This document shows, in pieces, positions 1 to 6,287 of a stretch of DNA of 13,899 bases. This DNA is from BS750m-G69 sp964441235. GTDB taxonomy: Bacteria > Fidelibacterota > UBA2242. A model generated the notes under the pieces. The model ran no database searches and was not told where the DNA came from. It saw only the letters and a list, made by a program, of their open reading frames with translations. Where the stretch lies: contig CAYTUQ010000073.1 of assembly GCA_964441235.1 (NCBI GenBank), positions 1 through 13,899 on the forward strand. The letters are read 5' to 3'. The translations under genes and the position numbers were made by a program. Numbering within the stretch: position 1 is the first letter of the stretch; every line of letters begins with the position of its first letter.

Positions 1-73
1 CTTAAAGATAAGGGCGTCTTTTGCTTAGTTCCATACTAATGTCGGAAGAACCATATTTTTTAATTCAACATGG

Positions 74-100
74 CCTCGTAATAAATGTTATTACACAGGG
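74..100. repeat. 27-bp palindrome cutting a GxxExxY remnant
   Basis: The arms CCTCGTAATAA and TTATTACACAGGG flank an ATG loop and form a near-perfect hairpin. On the minus strand it begins CCCTGTGTAATAA, which fits the CCCnGTnnAATA terminus of the larger elements in this window. It begins exactly where the GxxExxY N-terminal reading (98-162) stops matching the family, so it probably truncated that gene. It is shorter than the other elements, so membership in the same family is inferred. Confidence 0.45.
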
Positions 101-162
101 TAAACTTCCATGCAAGCGCCAATTACTTTATAGGATTCTTCTTTATATACTATTTTATCCAC
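98..162 (-). pseudogene. GxxExxY protein, N-terminal remnant
   Basis: On the minus strand a GTG-initiated frame reads VDKIVYKEESYKVIGACMEV, then ends at a stop inside the palindrome at 74-100. This is the characteristic start of GxxExxY proteins (small proteins often annotated as PD-(D/E)XK-like, function unsettled). It matches the YRIIGACMEVH segment of the fuller copy at 12313-12752. Nothing recognisable of the remaining ~110 residues follows. The upstream DNA (TTTTTTTGTCCACTAATTGC on the plus strand, near 177-196) is also present upstream of the fuller copy, so both came from the same repeated gene-plus-flank unit. It is a dead fragment. Confidence 0.7.
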
Positions 163-235
163 TAATTCCCTTTAAGTTTTTTTGTCCACTAATTGCACCC
201 CAATACTCCCACCCAAGCGGAATACGGGGCAGGCA

Positions 236-274
236 CCCAGTGAAATATGTTCCCTTTGGTCACATTTCACTGGG
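236..274. repeat. 39-bp palindromic element, CCCAGTGAAATA type
   Basis: Inverted repeat from CCCAGTGAAATATG to TTTCACTGGG with a short centre. An almost identical copy (one mismatch seen) lies at 8549-8587. Both are embedded in GGGGCAGGC-type sequence, with CAGGC on each side. The ends match those of the 99-bp element at 8006-8104 that interrupts a gene, so this is probably an internally shortened form of the same kind of element. Confidence 0.6.
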
Positions 275-368
275 CAGGCGAATTAGCACCCCAGTACATT
301 CGTACCTCATTACCCTGATACAGTCGTACCTCCTTACAGGGCAGGCGGGGCAGGCTGAATTATCTTTA
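275..368. other. Non-coding mosaic of short repeats
   Basis: Contains pieces such as CAGTAC..GTACCTCATTA and GGGCAGGCGGGGCAGGC that recur around 8310-8400 and 8530-8550. No gene, remnant or regulatory site could be supported here. Confidence 0.5.
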
Positions 369-429
369 CCCTGTTAAATAATAACTTTATCCATTATAGA
401 TAATCGTTTTTAAAATTTATTTAACGGGG
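369..429. mobile_element. 61-bp palindromic element (copy A)
   Basis: Terminal inverted repeats CCCTGTTAAATAA and TTATTTAACGGGG flank an AT-rich centre with no coding capacity. It closely resembles the copy at 8441-8500: the left 22 bases are essentially the same and the centre is diverged. The flanks (TTTA and TGAA) give no clear target duplication, so the copy is old or inserted into repeat DNA. It belongs to the element family that interrupts genes at 2181, 5522 and 6020. Confidence 0.75.
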
Positions 430-604
430 TGAATGTATTTTTTCCCATGTTTTGATAAGAGCAACATTATGCAATAAACTGTTTATTTTTCATTAGTTAA
501 AAATTAATATTTTTTCTTCGTGAAATTGGTGGACTATTATTCTGCTTTTTGTGGCATTTTTACGCTCTTTTCTCTTTAAACATTAGAAGTGTCCTCATTT
601 TATT
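430..604. other. AT-rich spacer downstream of AlbA_2 gene 1
   Basis: No remnant, hairpin terminator or repeat family could be supported, apart from a GTGGAC-type scrap near 530 that belongs to the dispersed GxxExxY-tail repeat. Confidence 0.4.
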
Positions 605-637
605 CGGTCACTATTCGGTCACTAATCGGTCACTAAT
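605..637. repeat. Three 11-bp direct repeats at the 3' end of AlbA_2 gene 1
   Basis: The unit CGGTCACTA(A/T)T occurs three times in register at 605, 616 and 627. On the gene strand this is (TAGTGACCGAW)n. It spans the last codons (V-T-D), the TAG stop and the first ~17 nt of 3' sequence. The 11-bp period cycles all three frames and equals about one helical turn. A different 11-bp repeat lies just past the stop of the second AlbA_2 gene (3609-3630). Confidence 0.85.
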
Positions 638-2016
638 ATATAATATGTATTTTTCCCTTTGCCTATCTTTCTAATAATCTTTTTTTGTATAAGTTCTTTA
701 AGCTCTTTTTTAGCATATGTATCACCTACATTGTTTATCTGGCAATAAACTTGTCTCGTAATTTTATTTTCTCTCCTAAGATACTCTATTGCTTCTTTTT
801 GTCTTTCATTTATTTCTAATTTATGGAATTTTTCTTTTTCAATCTCCTTAACAAAAGATTTTCCAGGCCCGATCAAGGTAACTTCAAAACTACCGGAGAA
901 GTTTTTAAACTGTGGTTCTGGCAAATTGCTTTGATTCATTTCATCAATTATTCTGTTTGTGCCTTTACCCCACTGCTCGATGAATTTTATTAAAAATAAC
1001 TTATCTGCAAGAATTTTATTTCTTGGAATGGATTTGTGTTTTCTTTTTAGATCCTCAGGTGTTAATGGCTTTAGGAGTTCACCAGGGTTCCAGACTTCAA
1101 TCCTATCATCGTAGATTGAGAGTTGTATCTCTCCATTAGAAAAATAGTCTCTGTGAGCAAGGGCATTATTCAGAACCTCCTCAACTGCTCTTAAAGGATA
1201 CTCCCATCTATCATATCTTCTATTGGCATCGAAGAATACTCCGTGCCTAATATGATCCATAATAAATTTCATTGCCTTTTCTCGTAGTTCAGGAATCGTA
1301 CCTCCTAAAAGTTTCATATCAATAAAATCTAACCCTTCAGTGCCTTTAAGTCGTCCTGCTCTTATCTTTGCTTGCGGAAAGGACCTCTGTGGGTCTTTAC
1401 CAAATAAAAGGATAGCAGTATTAGTAAGTTTTTTATCTTGTATAAGATTTAATCTATTCAATGCCTCCTTAATAGGTGTTTCAGGGTCAATATCGTAGCT
1501 TCTTTCTTCCTTTGCCTTTCTTAGAAACCATCTTAACTTTTCTTTGTTTATATCTTTTATGGTTGCTTTTAGGCGGGTTTGGGTGTCGAACTGAAGTTTG
1601 TCTTTGTGTTTTTCTAAGATTATTCTTTCATATTCATCTTTGGACATCCGAACTGTTGATTTGCCTACTCGTTTATGTGGCCTGCCAAAAGCTAAAACTA
1701 AATGATCTGGTGATTCTTTTACTTCAATAAAAATTAGAGATTTAGCATTTATCTTCTCTACGGTTATACGTGGATAAATCTTGGGGTCGGTATTCTGAGC
1801 GATTTTGTTGGTAAGGCGCTCTATCGTATCTTTACCAATTTTTACTCCAAGTAGTTTTCCAGATTTAGAGACGCCGATAATTACCTTGCCCCCTTCACTA
1901 TTGGAAAAACCGGAAATGGTCTTAATTATTTCGTTGATTTGAGATAGAGACGGCTTCCATTCAATATTTAAGGATTCGGCCTCGCCAACCATTTTCAAAA
2001 GGATTTCTTTACTCAT
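622..2016 (-). CDS. AlbA_2/Schlafen-like ATP-binding winged-helix protein
   Basis: 464 aa, apparently intact. Residues ~10-135 are an AlbA_2 (Schlafen AAA_4-type, COG2865) domain, with the segment NIEWKPSLSQ followed by FSNSEGGKVIIGVSKSGK. Residues ~180-385 resemble the RecG-like/GHKL HATPase_c_4 region: EEVLNNALAHRDY at ~279-291 (N-box), WNPG at 309-312 and GKGTNR at 350-355. Residues ~400-460 form a C-terminal winged helix. The family is usually annotated as a transcriptional regulator or RNA/DNA-binding ATPase; target and reaction are unknown. The ATG lies two bases after the stop of the fcl reading frame (2019-2021), with no clear Shine-Dalgarno of its own, so translation may once have been coupled to fcl. 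The last codons run into 11-bp tandem repeats. It is a paralogue of the broken gene at 3640-5028. Confidence 0.88.
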   Translation of the reverse strand: MSKEILLKMVGEAESLNIEWKPSLSQINEIIKTISGFSNSEGGKVIIGVSKSGKLLGVKIGKDTIERLTNKIAQNTDPKIYPRITVEKINAKSLIFIEVKESPDHLVLAFGRPHKRVGKSTVRMSKDEYERIILEKHKDKLQFDTQTRLKATIKDINKEKLRWFLRKAKEERSYDIDPETPIKEALNRLNLIQDKKLTNTAILLFGKDPQRSFPQAKIRAGRLKGTEGLDFIDMKLLGGTIPELREKAMKFIMDHIRHGVFFDANRRYDRWEYPLRAVEEVLNNALAHRDYFSNGEIQLSIYDDRIEVWNPGELLKPLTPEDLKRKHKSIPRNKILADKLFLIKFIEQWGKGTNRIIDEMNQSNLPEPQFKNFSGSFEVTLIGPGKSFVKEIEKEKFHKLEINERQKEAIEYLRRENKITRQVYCQINNVGDTYAKKELKELIQKKIIRKIGKGKNTYYILVTD

Positions 2017-2018
2017 TT

Positions 2019-3015
2019 TTACTTTTTATACCACTCAATCGTTTTCTTTAATCCTTCTTCAAATGGCGTCTTTGCTTTAAACCCAAATTCTCGCTCTGCC
2101 CTACTTGTATCCAACATCCTCCTCGGCTGCCCATCAGGTTTTGAAACATCCCAGATGATTTTTCCCTTAAAACCTGTGAACCCCGTTAGATAATAACATC
2201 TGTTTTGCTTTTTATATCCCTCGTTTTGATCTATCTAACGGGGTGAACTTCACAATAAGATTAACTAAATCTTTAATGGTAATTTCGAAACCTGCACCAA
2301 TATTCACCGGCTCACTTTTATTATATTTCTCTGCAGCCAATAAAATCCCTTCGGCTGCATCTTCCACATAAATAAATTCTCTGGAAGGTTTACCTGTTCC
2401 CCATATCACAATTTCTTTTTTACCCTGCTCTATCGCATCTACACACTTTTTGATTAATGCAGGGATCACATGTGAGGATTTGGGGTCAAAGTTATCCCCA
2501 GGTCCATAGAGATTTACCGGTAGGAGAAAAATTGAATTGAAACCATATTGCTGACGATATGCCTGGGATTGTATTGGCATCATCTTTTTAGCCAACCCGT
2601 AGGGAGCATTCGTCTCTTCCGGATAGCCATTCCAGAGGTCCTCCTCTTTGAAAGGAACCGGGGTATATTTAGGATATGCACAGATAGTACCAAGCGCTAC
2701 GAACTTTTCTATTTTATTTAAATACGCCTCGTGAATTAGTTGAATTCCCATTATTGCATTTTCATAAAAGAACTTTCCAGGGTTTTCCTGGTTTGCTCCT
2801 ATGTCCCCTACAACCGCAGCTAAGTGAATGACGATGTCTGGTTTTTGCTCCTGATACATTCGTTTTATATCCGGACGTCTGGTAAGATTATATTCTGGAA
2901 GATCAGCTACGGCGATATTCTTGCAGCCGCGTTTCTGCAATTTTTCTAATATATACGATCCCAGAAAACCTTTACCGCCGGTTACGGTGATTCGTCTATT
3001 TTCCCAGAAATTCAT
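2019..3015 (-). pseudogene. fcl: GDP-L-fucose synthase, split by a 63-bp palindromic insertion
   Basis: NAD(P)-dependent epimerase/reductase of the extended SDR family (GDP-4-keto-6-deoxymannose to GDP-L-fucose). The glycine motif TGGKGFLG is at residues 12-19. T110 replaces the usual Ser, and C112, Y139, K143 (YGLAKK) and H182 (SSHVIPAL) sit exactly three positions beyond E. coli Fcl S107, C109, Y136, K140 and H179. The frame runs to FEITIKDLVNLIVKFT, then enters the element at 2181-2243 and stops. Deleting the element plus one 4-bp target copy (67 bp) restores ..VKFT-GFKGKIIWD.. and a 309-aa protein, normal for the family. ATG at 3015 is preferred over the TTG at 3027, because the glycine fold begins here and the upstream bases are dispersed-repeat DNA. 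As it stands the product lacks ~50 C-terminal residues. It may be inactive. Confidence 0.9.
2181..2243. mobile_element. 63-bp palindromic element in fcl (copy C)
   Basis: Perfect 12-bp terminal inverted repeats CCCCGTTAGATA/TATCTAACGGGG, flanked by direct repeats TGAA (2177-2180 and 2244-2247). The centre is non-coding. Removing 67 bp recreates an uninterrupted fcl frame, which is direct evidence of insertion with a 4-bp target duplication (5 bp if the border is read one base differently). The same 63 bases recur without a mismatch at 6020-6082, at the homologous site of a second fcl copy. Confidence 0.92.
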
Positions 3016-3053
3016 TATTGTCCACAAATTACATTATTCATTTTTTCATAATT

Positions 3054-3212
3054 TAGCAACTAACAAAACTAACAATTACTCTTTTATAATATCACTTTTT
3101 AGCAACTAACAAAACTAACAATTACTCTTTTATAATATCACTTTTTAGCAACTAACAAAACTAACAATTACTCTTTTATAATATTACTTTTTAGCAACTA
3201 ACAAAACTAACA
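3054..3212. repeat. 46-bp tandem repeat upstream of fcl
   Basis: Units begin with TAGCAACTAACAAAACTAAC at 3054, 3100, 3146 and 3192: three full copies of 46 bp and a partial fourth of ~20 bp. Only one substitution (ATATCAC to ATATTAC) was noted between full units. Each unit carries a doublet CAACTAAC/AAACTAAC and the AT-rich run TTTTATAATAT, which could serve as a -10-like box on either strand. It occupies the expected promoter region of the minus-strand fcl gene, ending ~39 bp before the ATG. There are no spacers, so it is not a CRISPR array. A variable-number repeat or operator array is possible; function unknown. Confidence 0.92.
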
Positions 3213-3256
3213 AATTTTTTTACTTATTTTCAATTAAATTAGGTATGCGTTCAATT

Positions 3257-3316
3257 TCAAATCCCACGGTTCAAATTGCTTGAATCTGTCATATCTCCGT
3301 AATGGAGGAACATTTT
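3257..3316 (-). pseudogene. gmd: gmd remnant (GDP-mannose 4,6-dehydratase, residues ~54-70)
   Basis: The minus strand reads KMFLHYGDMTDSSNL followed by NRGI and a stop. HYGD(M/L)TDSSNL is a signature stretch of the Gmd NAD-binding domain. The same stretch occurs in the remnant at 12055-12250, which supports the identification. Only ~20 codons survive, wedged between repeat DNA and an fcl remnant. It is a decayed fragment with no function of its own. Confidence 0.7.
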
Positions 3317-3411
3317 AGTTATCTCTCGCAAAGTACGCAGAGAACGCAAAGAGTTTCTTATATTTTAAAATGATTTCGTGGCGGTCTTAGCGTGCGTTGC
3401 GAGATGTAATC

Positions 3412-3576
3412 ACAATCATTGTTTTCGAGACATTTGGCGAGGTGGAATTTTCTGATTAATGCTGGTAAAACATGGGATGTTTCCAGATTGAAGTTATCAC
3501 CGGGGACTGTAGAGGTTCACTGGCAGAATAAAAATGGAATTTAAATTGTATTGCTGACGGCAAGCCTGGGATTGCT
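3412..3576 (-). pseudogene. Remnant of a second fcl-type epimerase (middle part)
   Basis: Minus-strand reading includes PGDNFNLETSHVLPALIRKF then HLAKCLENND, the region around the substrate-binding His of GDP-L-fucose synthase-like epimerases (compare PGDNFDPKSSHVIPALIKK in the fcl gene next door). The preceding part still aligns with the SQAYRQQYGFNSIFLLPVN stretch of that gene, but with stops and substitutions. RKFHLAKCLENND differs from the local fcl gene (KKCVDAIEQGK), so this derives from a different subfamily member rather than a recent duplicate. Downstream it dissolves into a dispersed CGCAACGCACGCTAAGACC repeat. Non-functional. Confidence 0.7.
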
Positions 3577-3608
3577 TGAAAGGGGGACCAAGCCCAAAAA
3601 AGACTGGC

Positions 3609-3630
3609 ATCTGACGCAAATCTGACGCAA
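3609..3630. repeat. Two 11-bp direct repeats after AlbA_2 gene 2
   Basis: ATCTGACGCAA occurs twice back to back (3609-3619 and 3620-3630), 9 bp beyond the TAA of the AlbA_2 gene at 3640-5028. Position and period match the 11-bp repeats at the 3' end of AlbA_2 gene 1, although the unit sequence differs. Confidence 0.8.
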
Positions 3631-3639
3631 AATTCTTTC

Positions 3640-5028
3640 TTACTTATTCAAAGCATAACAAGTAGCCTTTCCTGTACCTTCTCTTCGAATTAATCCTAAT
3701 TTCATTAACCTTTGTAAATACCTATTAGCCGTATCCCTGGATACATCAAATTCCCTCTGAACATCTCCACTAGTTATTCTTAATTTATCCCTTAAAATAT
3801 CAATTATTTTCCTTTCCTTATCAGTCAGGGCGAGTTTTTCTATTCTCAAGAAATTTAATTTACTCATATCTGCACTATATAAGATCACAATCACATTATT
3901 ACCAACATCTTTAAATAAAGGCATTGGGGGTTTGAATGGATGAGTTCTGACCGCTTCTAAAACCCTATCTATGCCATCTCCAATAGCTTCAATATATCTT
4001 ACCATATTAAGGGTTTTTACAATAACGGGGTTTCTGGAATACTGTCTATCAACGATGTTCTCTGGAGTTATGTCAGCGGGAAATCCACCGGGACTGGAGA
4101 ATTCAATTCTATCTTGGAACATCTTAATGATAATTCGACTACCACTAATATAGTAGTCTCTATGAGCAACGGCATTGACAATCAGTTCCCGAATAGCAAA
4201 GAGCGGATATTGAGGAATATCCTCACGATTGATCTGACCAGGAATAAGCTGAGAAGCTATTTGAATATGTTCTCTAATATACTCATCAGCATGATCGATA
4301 ATATCAAATAAGTTTCCTCTTATATCTTTAAGATCAAGATATCTATCTGAGACGTTTTTCCCTGAATACCGAACAATGGTTACTTGATTTTGAGGAATGA
4401 ACATTTCAGGTATCTTTCCAAATAAAAGAATCCCAGCTTTTGTTATTTTATCTTTCTTCGCACAGCCCAGGTTCTCTAAAAGCTTCATACTCTCAGTCAG
4501 GATTTCTTTACCTGTGGTCGCCTTATAAGCGGCTCTAAACCAATTAACTTTATCACAATTTATATCCTCCCAGGAAGCTTCCTTGCAGATTTCAGATTCA
4601 AACTGTGGCTTATGTTTACTTTTCTCTAAAAGGAGCCTTTCATATTCTTCCCGCTTCATTAGCTTGGTTACATTACCAACTCTTTTGAAGGCTTTTCCAA
4701 AAGCTAAATGAGGCTTATTTAAGCTCTCTTTTAGCTCTAATACTATGGCCTCCTTACCCTCCAAATTATGAACAGAAATATTCGGATATATTACCGGGTC
4801 GGTGTTATCAGTTATGGTATTAGTCAGCCTTTCTATAGTCTGCTTGCCTATAGTTACGCCAGATATTTTACCCTGAGCACTAGCTCCGATCACAACCATC
4901 CCTCCATGGGTATTTGCTAAAGAAGCGATTACTTCAACTATTCTGTCCGTATCGGAAAGGGATGGTTTCAGCTCCAGGTTTTCTCCTTAGCCTTGTTGAA
5001 TTAATTTTTTAAGGACGTTTCCATTCAC
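3640..5028 (-). pseudogene. AlbA_2/Schlafen-like protein with an early nonsense codon
   Basis: From ATG 4899 the frame gives 419 aa, but family homology extends 29 codons further upstream (GENLELKPSLSDTDRIVEV...ANTHGG), back to a TAA at 4987-4989. Beyond it the same frame continues as VNGNVLKKLIQQG from a GTG at 5026-5028. GEGENLE is expected in AlbA_2 proteins, so the TAA most likely arose from GAA. Domains: AlbA_2 at the start, GHKL-like N-box (NAVAHRDYY) and GDGIDR in the middle, and a C-terminal helix-turn-helix (SGDVQREFDVSRDTANRYLQ). If reinitiated at 4899 the AlbA_2 core would lack its first strand. The stop is followed by bases resembling a Shine-Dalgarno (AAGGAG), so reinitiation cannot be excluded. 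Paralogue of 622-2016. Confidence 0.82.
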
Positions 5029-5161
5029 TCTGATAACCAAAAATCAAGAAATTGCCTAAATCACTCCAATTATTGAAGTTATTACTTAATATGTTTTTTT
5101 GAAAAAATCAAGAATCTTCTTGTTTAGGATATAGGATATATAGATATAGAACTTGCATATC

Positions 5162-5230
5162 TTACTTACTATTTACTCCTACCACCTTCCTATACCACTC
5201 AACTGTTCTTTTCAAACCTTCCGCAACATA
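5162..5230 (-). pseudogene. C-terminal remnant of an fcl/epimerase gene
   Basis: Minus-strand codons read VAEGLKRTVEWYRKVVGVNSK and a stop. This matches the C-terminus of the two fcl copies nearby (FEEGLKKTIEWYKK and FEEGLRKTIEWYVRNR). Only the last ~22 residues remain. It begins abruptly after a low-complexity CCTTTGCCTCT-type stretch just beyond the four-helix gene. A third fcl-like tail in 4 kb indicates repeated duplication or insertion at such tails. Confidence 0.6.
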
Positions 5231-5260
5231 AGAGGCAAAGGCATAGGTGAAGGTAAAGTA

Positions 5261-5750
5261 TCATTTATTAGAGCTTTTGAGAGTTACGACAATCTTGTTC
5301 AAGTCGTTGTATAGTTTTAAGAGTCGTCTATCAAGTTTTTCGACAGGGTCTTTATCAAAATACCCTATTCTTTTCCCATATTCCAAATGATTCTGTGTTT
5401 CTGTTACAGAACCTCTGGCAAAGTAATAAAAGTTGATCTTATCCAGTGAATGGTATCTACCATAGGCTTCGGCAATATTAGCAGAAATACTTAAAGCAGC
5501 CCTTCTGATTTGAGATGTTAACCCCGTTAAATTACCATTACATTAATTATTTGATTGAAATTAAAGTTATGTTAGTTAAATGAGATAATAAACCCAACAA
5601 TAACTTATTTAACAGGGTTAACCCATAATCTTCTTTCTTGGGAAGAATATCCGTCAACTTGAAAATTTTCTCGGCAATATCCAATGCCTCTTGCCCCATT
5701 AAATAGTAGAACCACCCGGCAGTTTCTCCTAAATCATTAGTTAATTCCAT
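5261..5750 (-). pseudogene. Four-helix-bundle (23S rRNA IVS-type) protein, split by a 96-bp element
   Basis: The N-terminal part reads ..MGQEALDIAEKIFKLTD..KKEDYGLT, then runs into the element. The C-terminal part resumes as SQIRRAALSISANIAEAYGR..FARGSVTETQNHLEYGK..LDRRLLKLYND. Removing the 96-bp element plus 4 bp (TTAA) gives an exact join DYGLT-SQIRRAA and a 129-aa protein, the usual size for this family. These small helical proteins are often encoded in rRNA intervening sequences or accessory regions; their role is unknown. ATG 5750 has no obvious Shine-Dalgarno, and the first ~15 residues look atypical, so the true start may have been replaced. Flanked on both sides by fcl tails. Confidence 0.85.
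5522..5617. mobile_element. 96-bp palindromic element in the four-helix gene (copy D)
   Basis: Termini CCCCGTTAAAT and ATTTAACAGGG, flanked by direct repeats TTAA (5518-5521 and 5618-5621). Excision of 100 bp restores the host frame perfectly. The centre is ~70 bp of AT-rich non-coding DNA, longer than in the 60-63-bp copies. Confidence 0.9.
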
Positions 5751-5780
5751 GACTGTGAGAGAAGATATTGACTGACCTAG

Positions 5781-5793
5781 TTATTTAACGGGG
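5781..5793. repeat. Solitary right end of a palindromic element (copy E)
   Basis: TTATTTAACGGGG is identical to the right end of copies A and I, but no left end lies within the preceding 100 bp. It is either a truncated copy or, with the left end at 5522, part of a larger rearranged unit. It sits just upstream of the four-helix gene start. Confidence 0.45.
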
Positions 5794-5851
5794 CGAGCCA
5801 AATTGGCATCTCCTTAAAGGATTTATACATTCTCTACCTTTTCCTCTACCT

Positions 5852-6126
5852 CTATCTATTCCTTACATACCACTCTATTGTCTTTCTTAACCCTTCTTCA
5901 AAATTCGTCTTCGCCTTGAAACCGAACTCTTTTTCTGCTTTTGATGTATCCAGCATCCTCCTTGGCTGCCCATCAGGTTTTGAATTATCCCAGGTGACTT
6001 TCCCCTTAAAGCCTGTGAACCCCGTTAGATAATAACATCTGTTTTGCTTTTTATATCCCTCGTTTTGATCTATCTAACGGGGTGAACTTCACAATGAGAT
6101 TAACTAAATCTTTAATTGTAATCTCG
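5852..6126 (-). pseudogene. fcl: Second fcl copy, 3' part only, carrying the same insertion
   Basis: Upstream of the element the minus strand reads FEITIKDLVNLIVK. Downstream it reads FTGFKGKVTWDNSKPDGQPR and continues to KTNFEEGLRKTIEWYVRNR, stop TAG. It is homologous to the last ~75 codons of the gene at 2019-3015. By eye the part after the element is ~75-80% identical to that copy at DNA level, and the ~46 bp before it ~93%. Everything upstream (about 230 codons) is missing, replaced by TTTGTCCACGAATGACACGA-type repeat next to the ATPase gene. Non-functional. Confidence 0.85.
6020..6082. mobile_element. 63-bp palindromic element in fcl copy 2 (copy F)
   Basis: All 63 bases are identical to 2181-2243, with the same TGAA duplications (6016-6019 and 6083-6086) at the same codon of fcl. 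The surrounding gene copies have diverged clearly more than the element has. Confidence 0.92.
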
Positions 6127-6287
6127 AATGATATTGTCCACCAATTACACTAAGATTCTTTGTCCACGAATGACACGAATTCTCACTAATTATTTTTTTA
6201 ATTATTTTATCTCCAAATATTTCCAATTCAAGATAATCTGTCATTTTATAGATAGTATTATCACAATAAAGTTCGAAATTAAAATAC

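Noticed and set aside
21..377. Plus-strand open frame of 118 codons
   Set aside because: It runs through a GxxExxY remnant on the other strand and two palindromes. The protein is low-complexity with no family character.
369..429. Palindromic elements interpreted as transcription terminators
   Set aside because: They lack a GC stem followed by a T-run, several lie inside genes, and exact frame restoration plus 4-bp repeats indicates insertion.
3054..3212. Tandem repeat considered as a CRISPR array
   Set aside because: The 46-bp units are contiguous, with no unique spacers and no cas genes nearby.
5522..5793. The two ends at 5522 and 5793 as borders of one larger element carrying the four-helix N-terminus
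   Set aside because: The right end at 5617 with a TTAA duplication explains the gene break exactly. The end at 5793 is better seen as a separate truncated copy.
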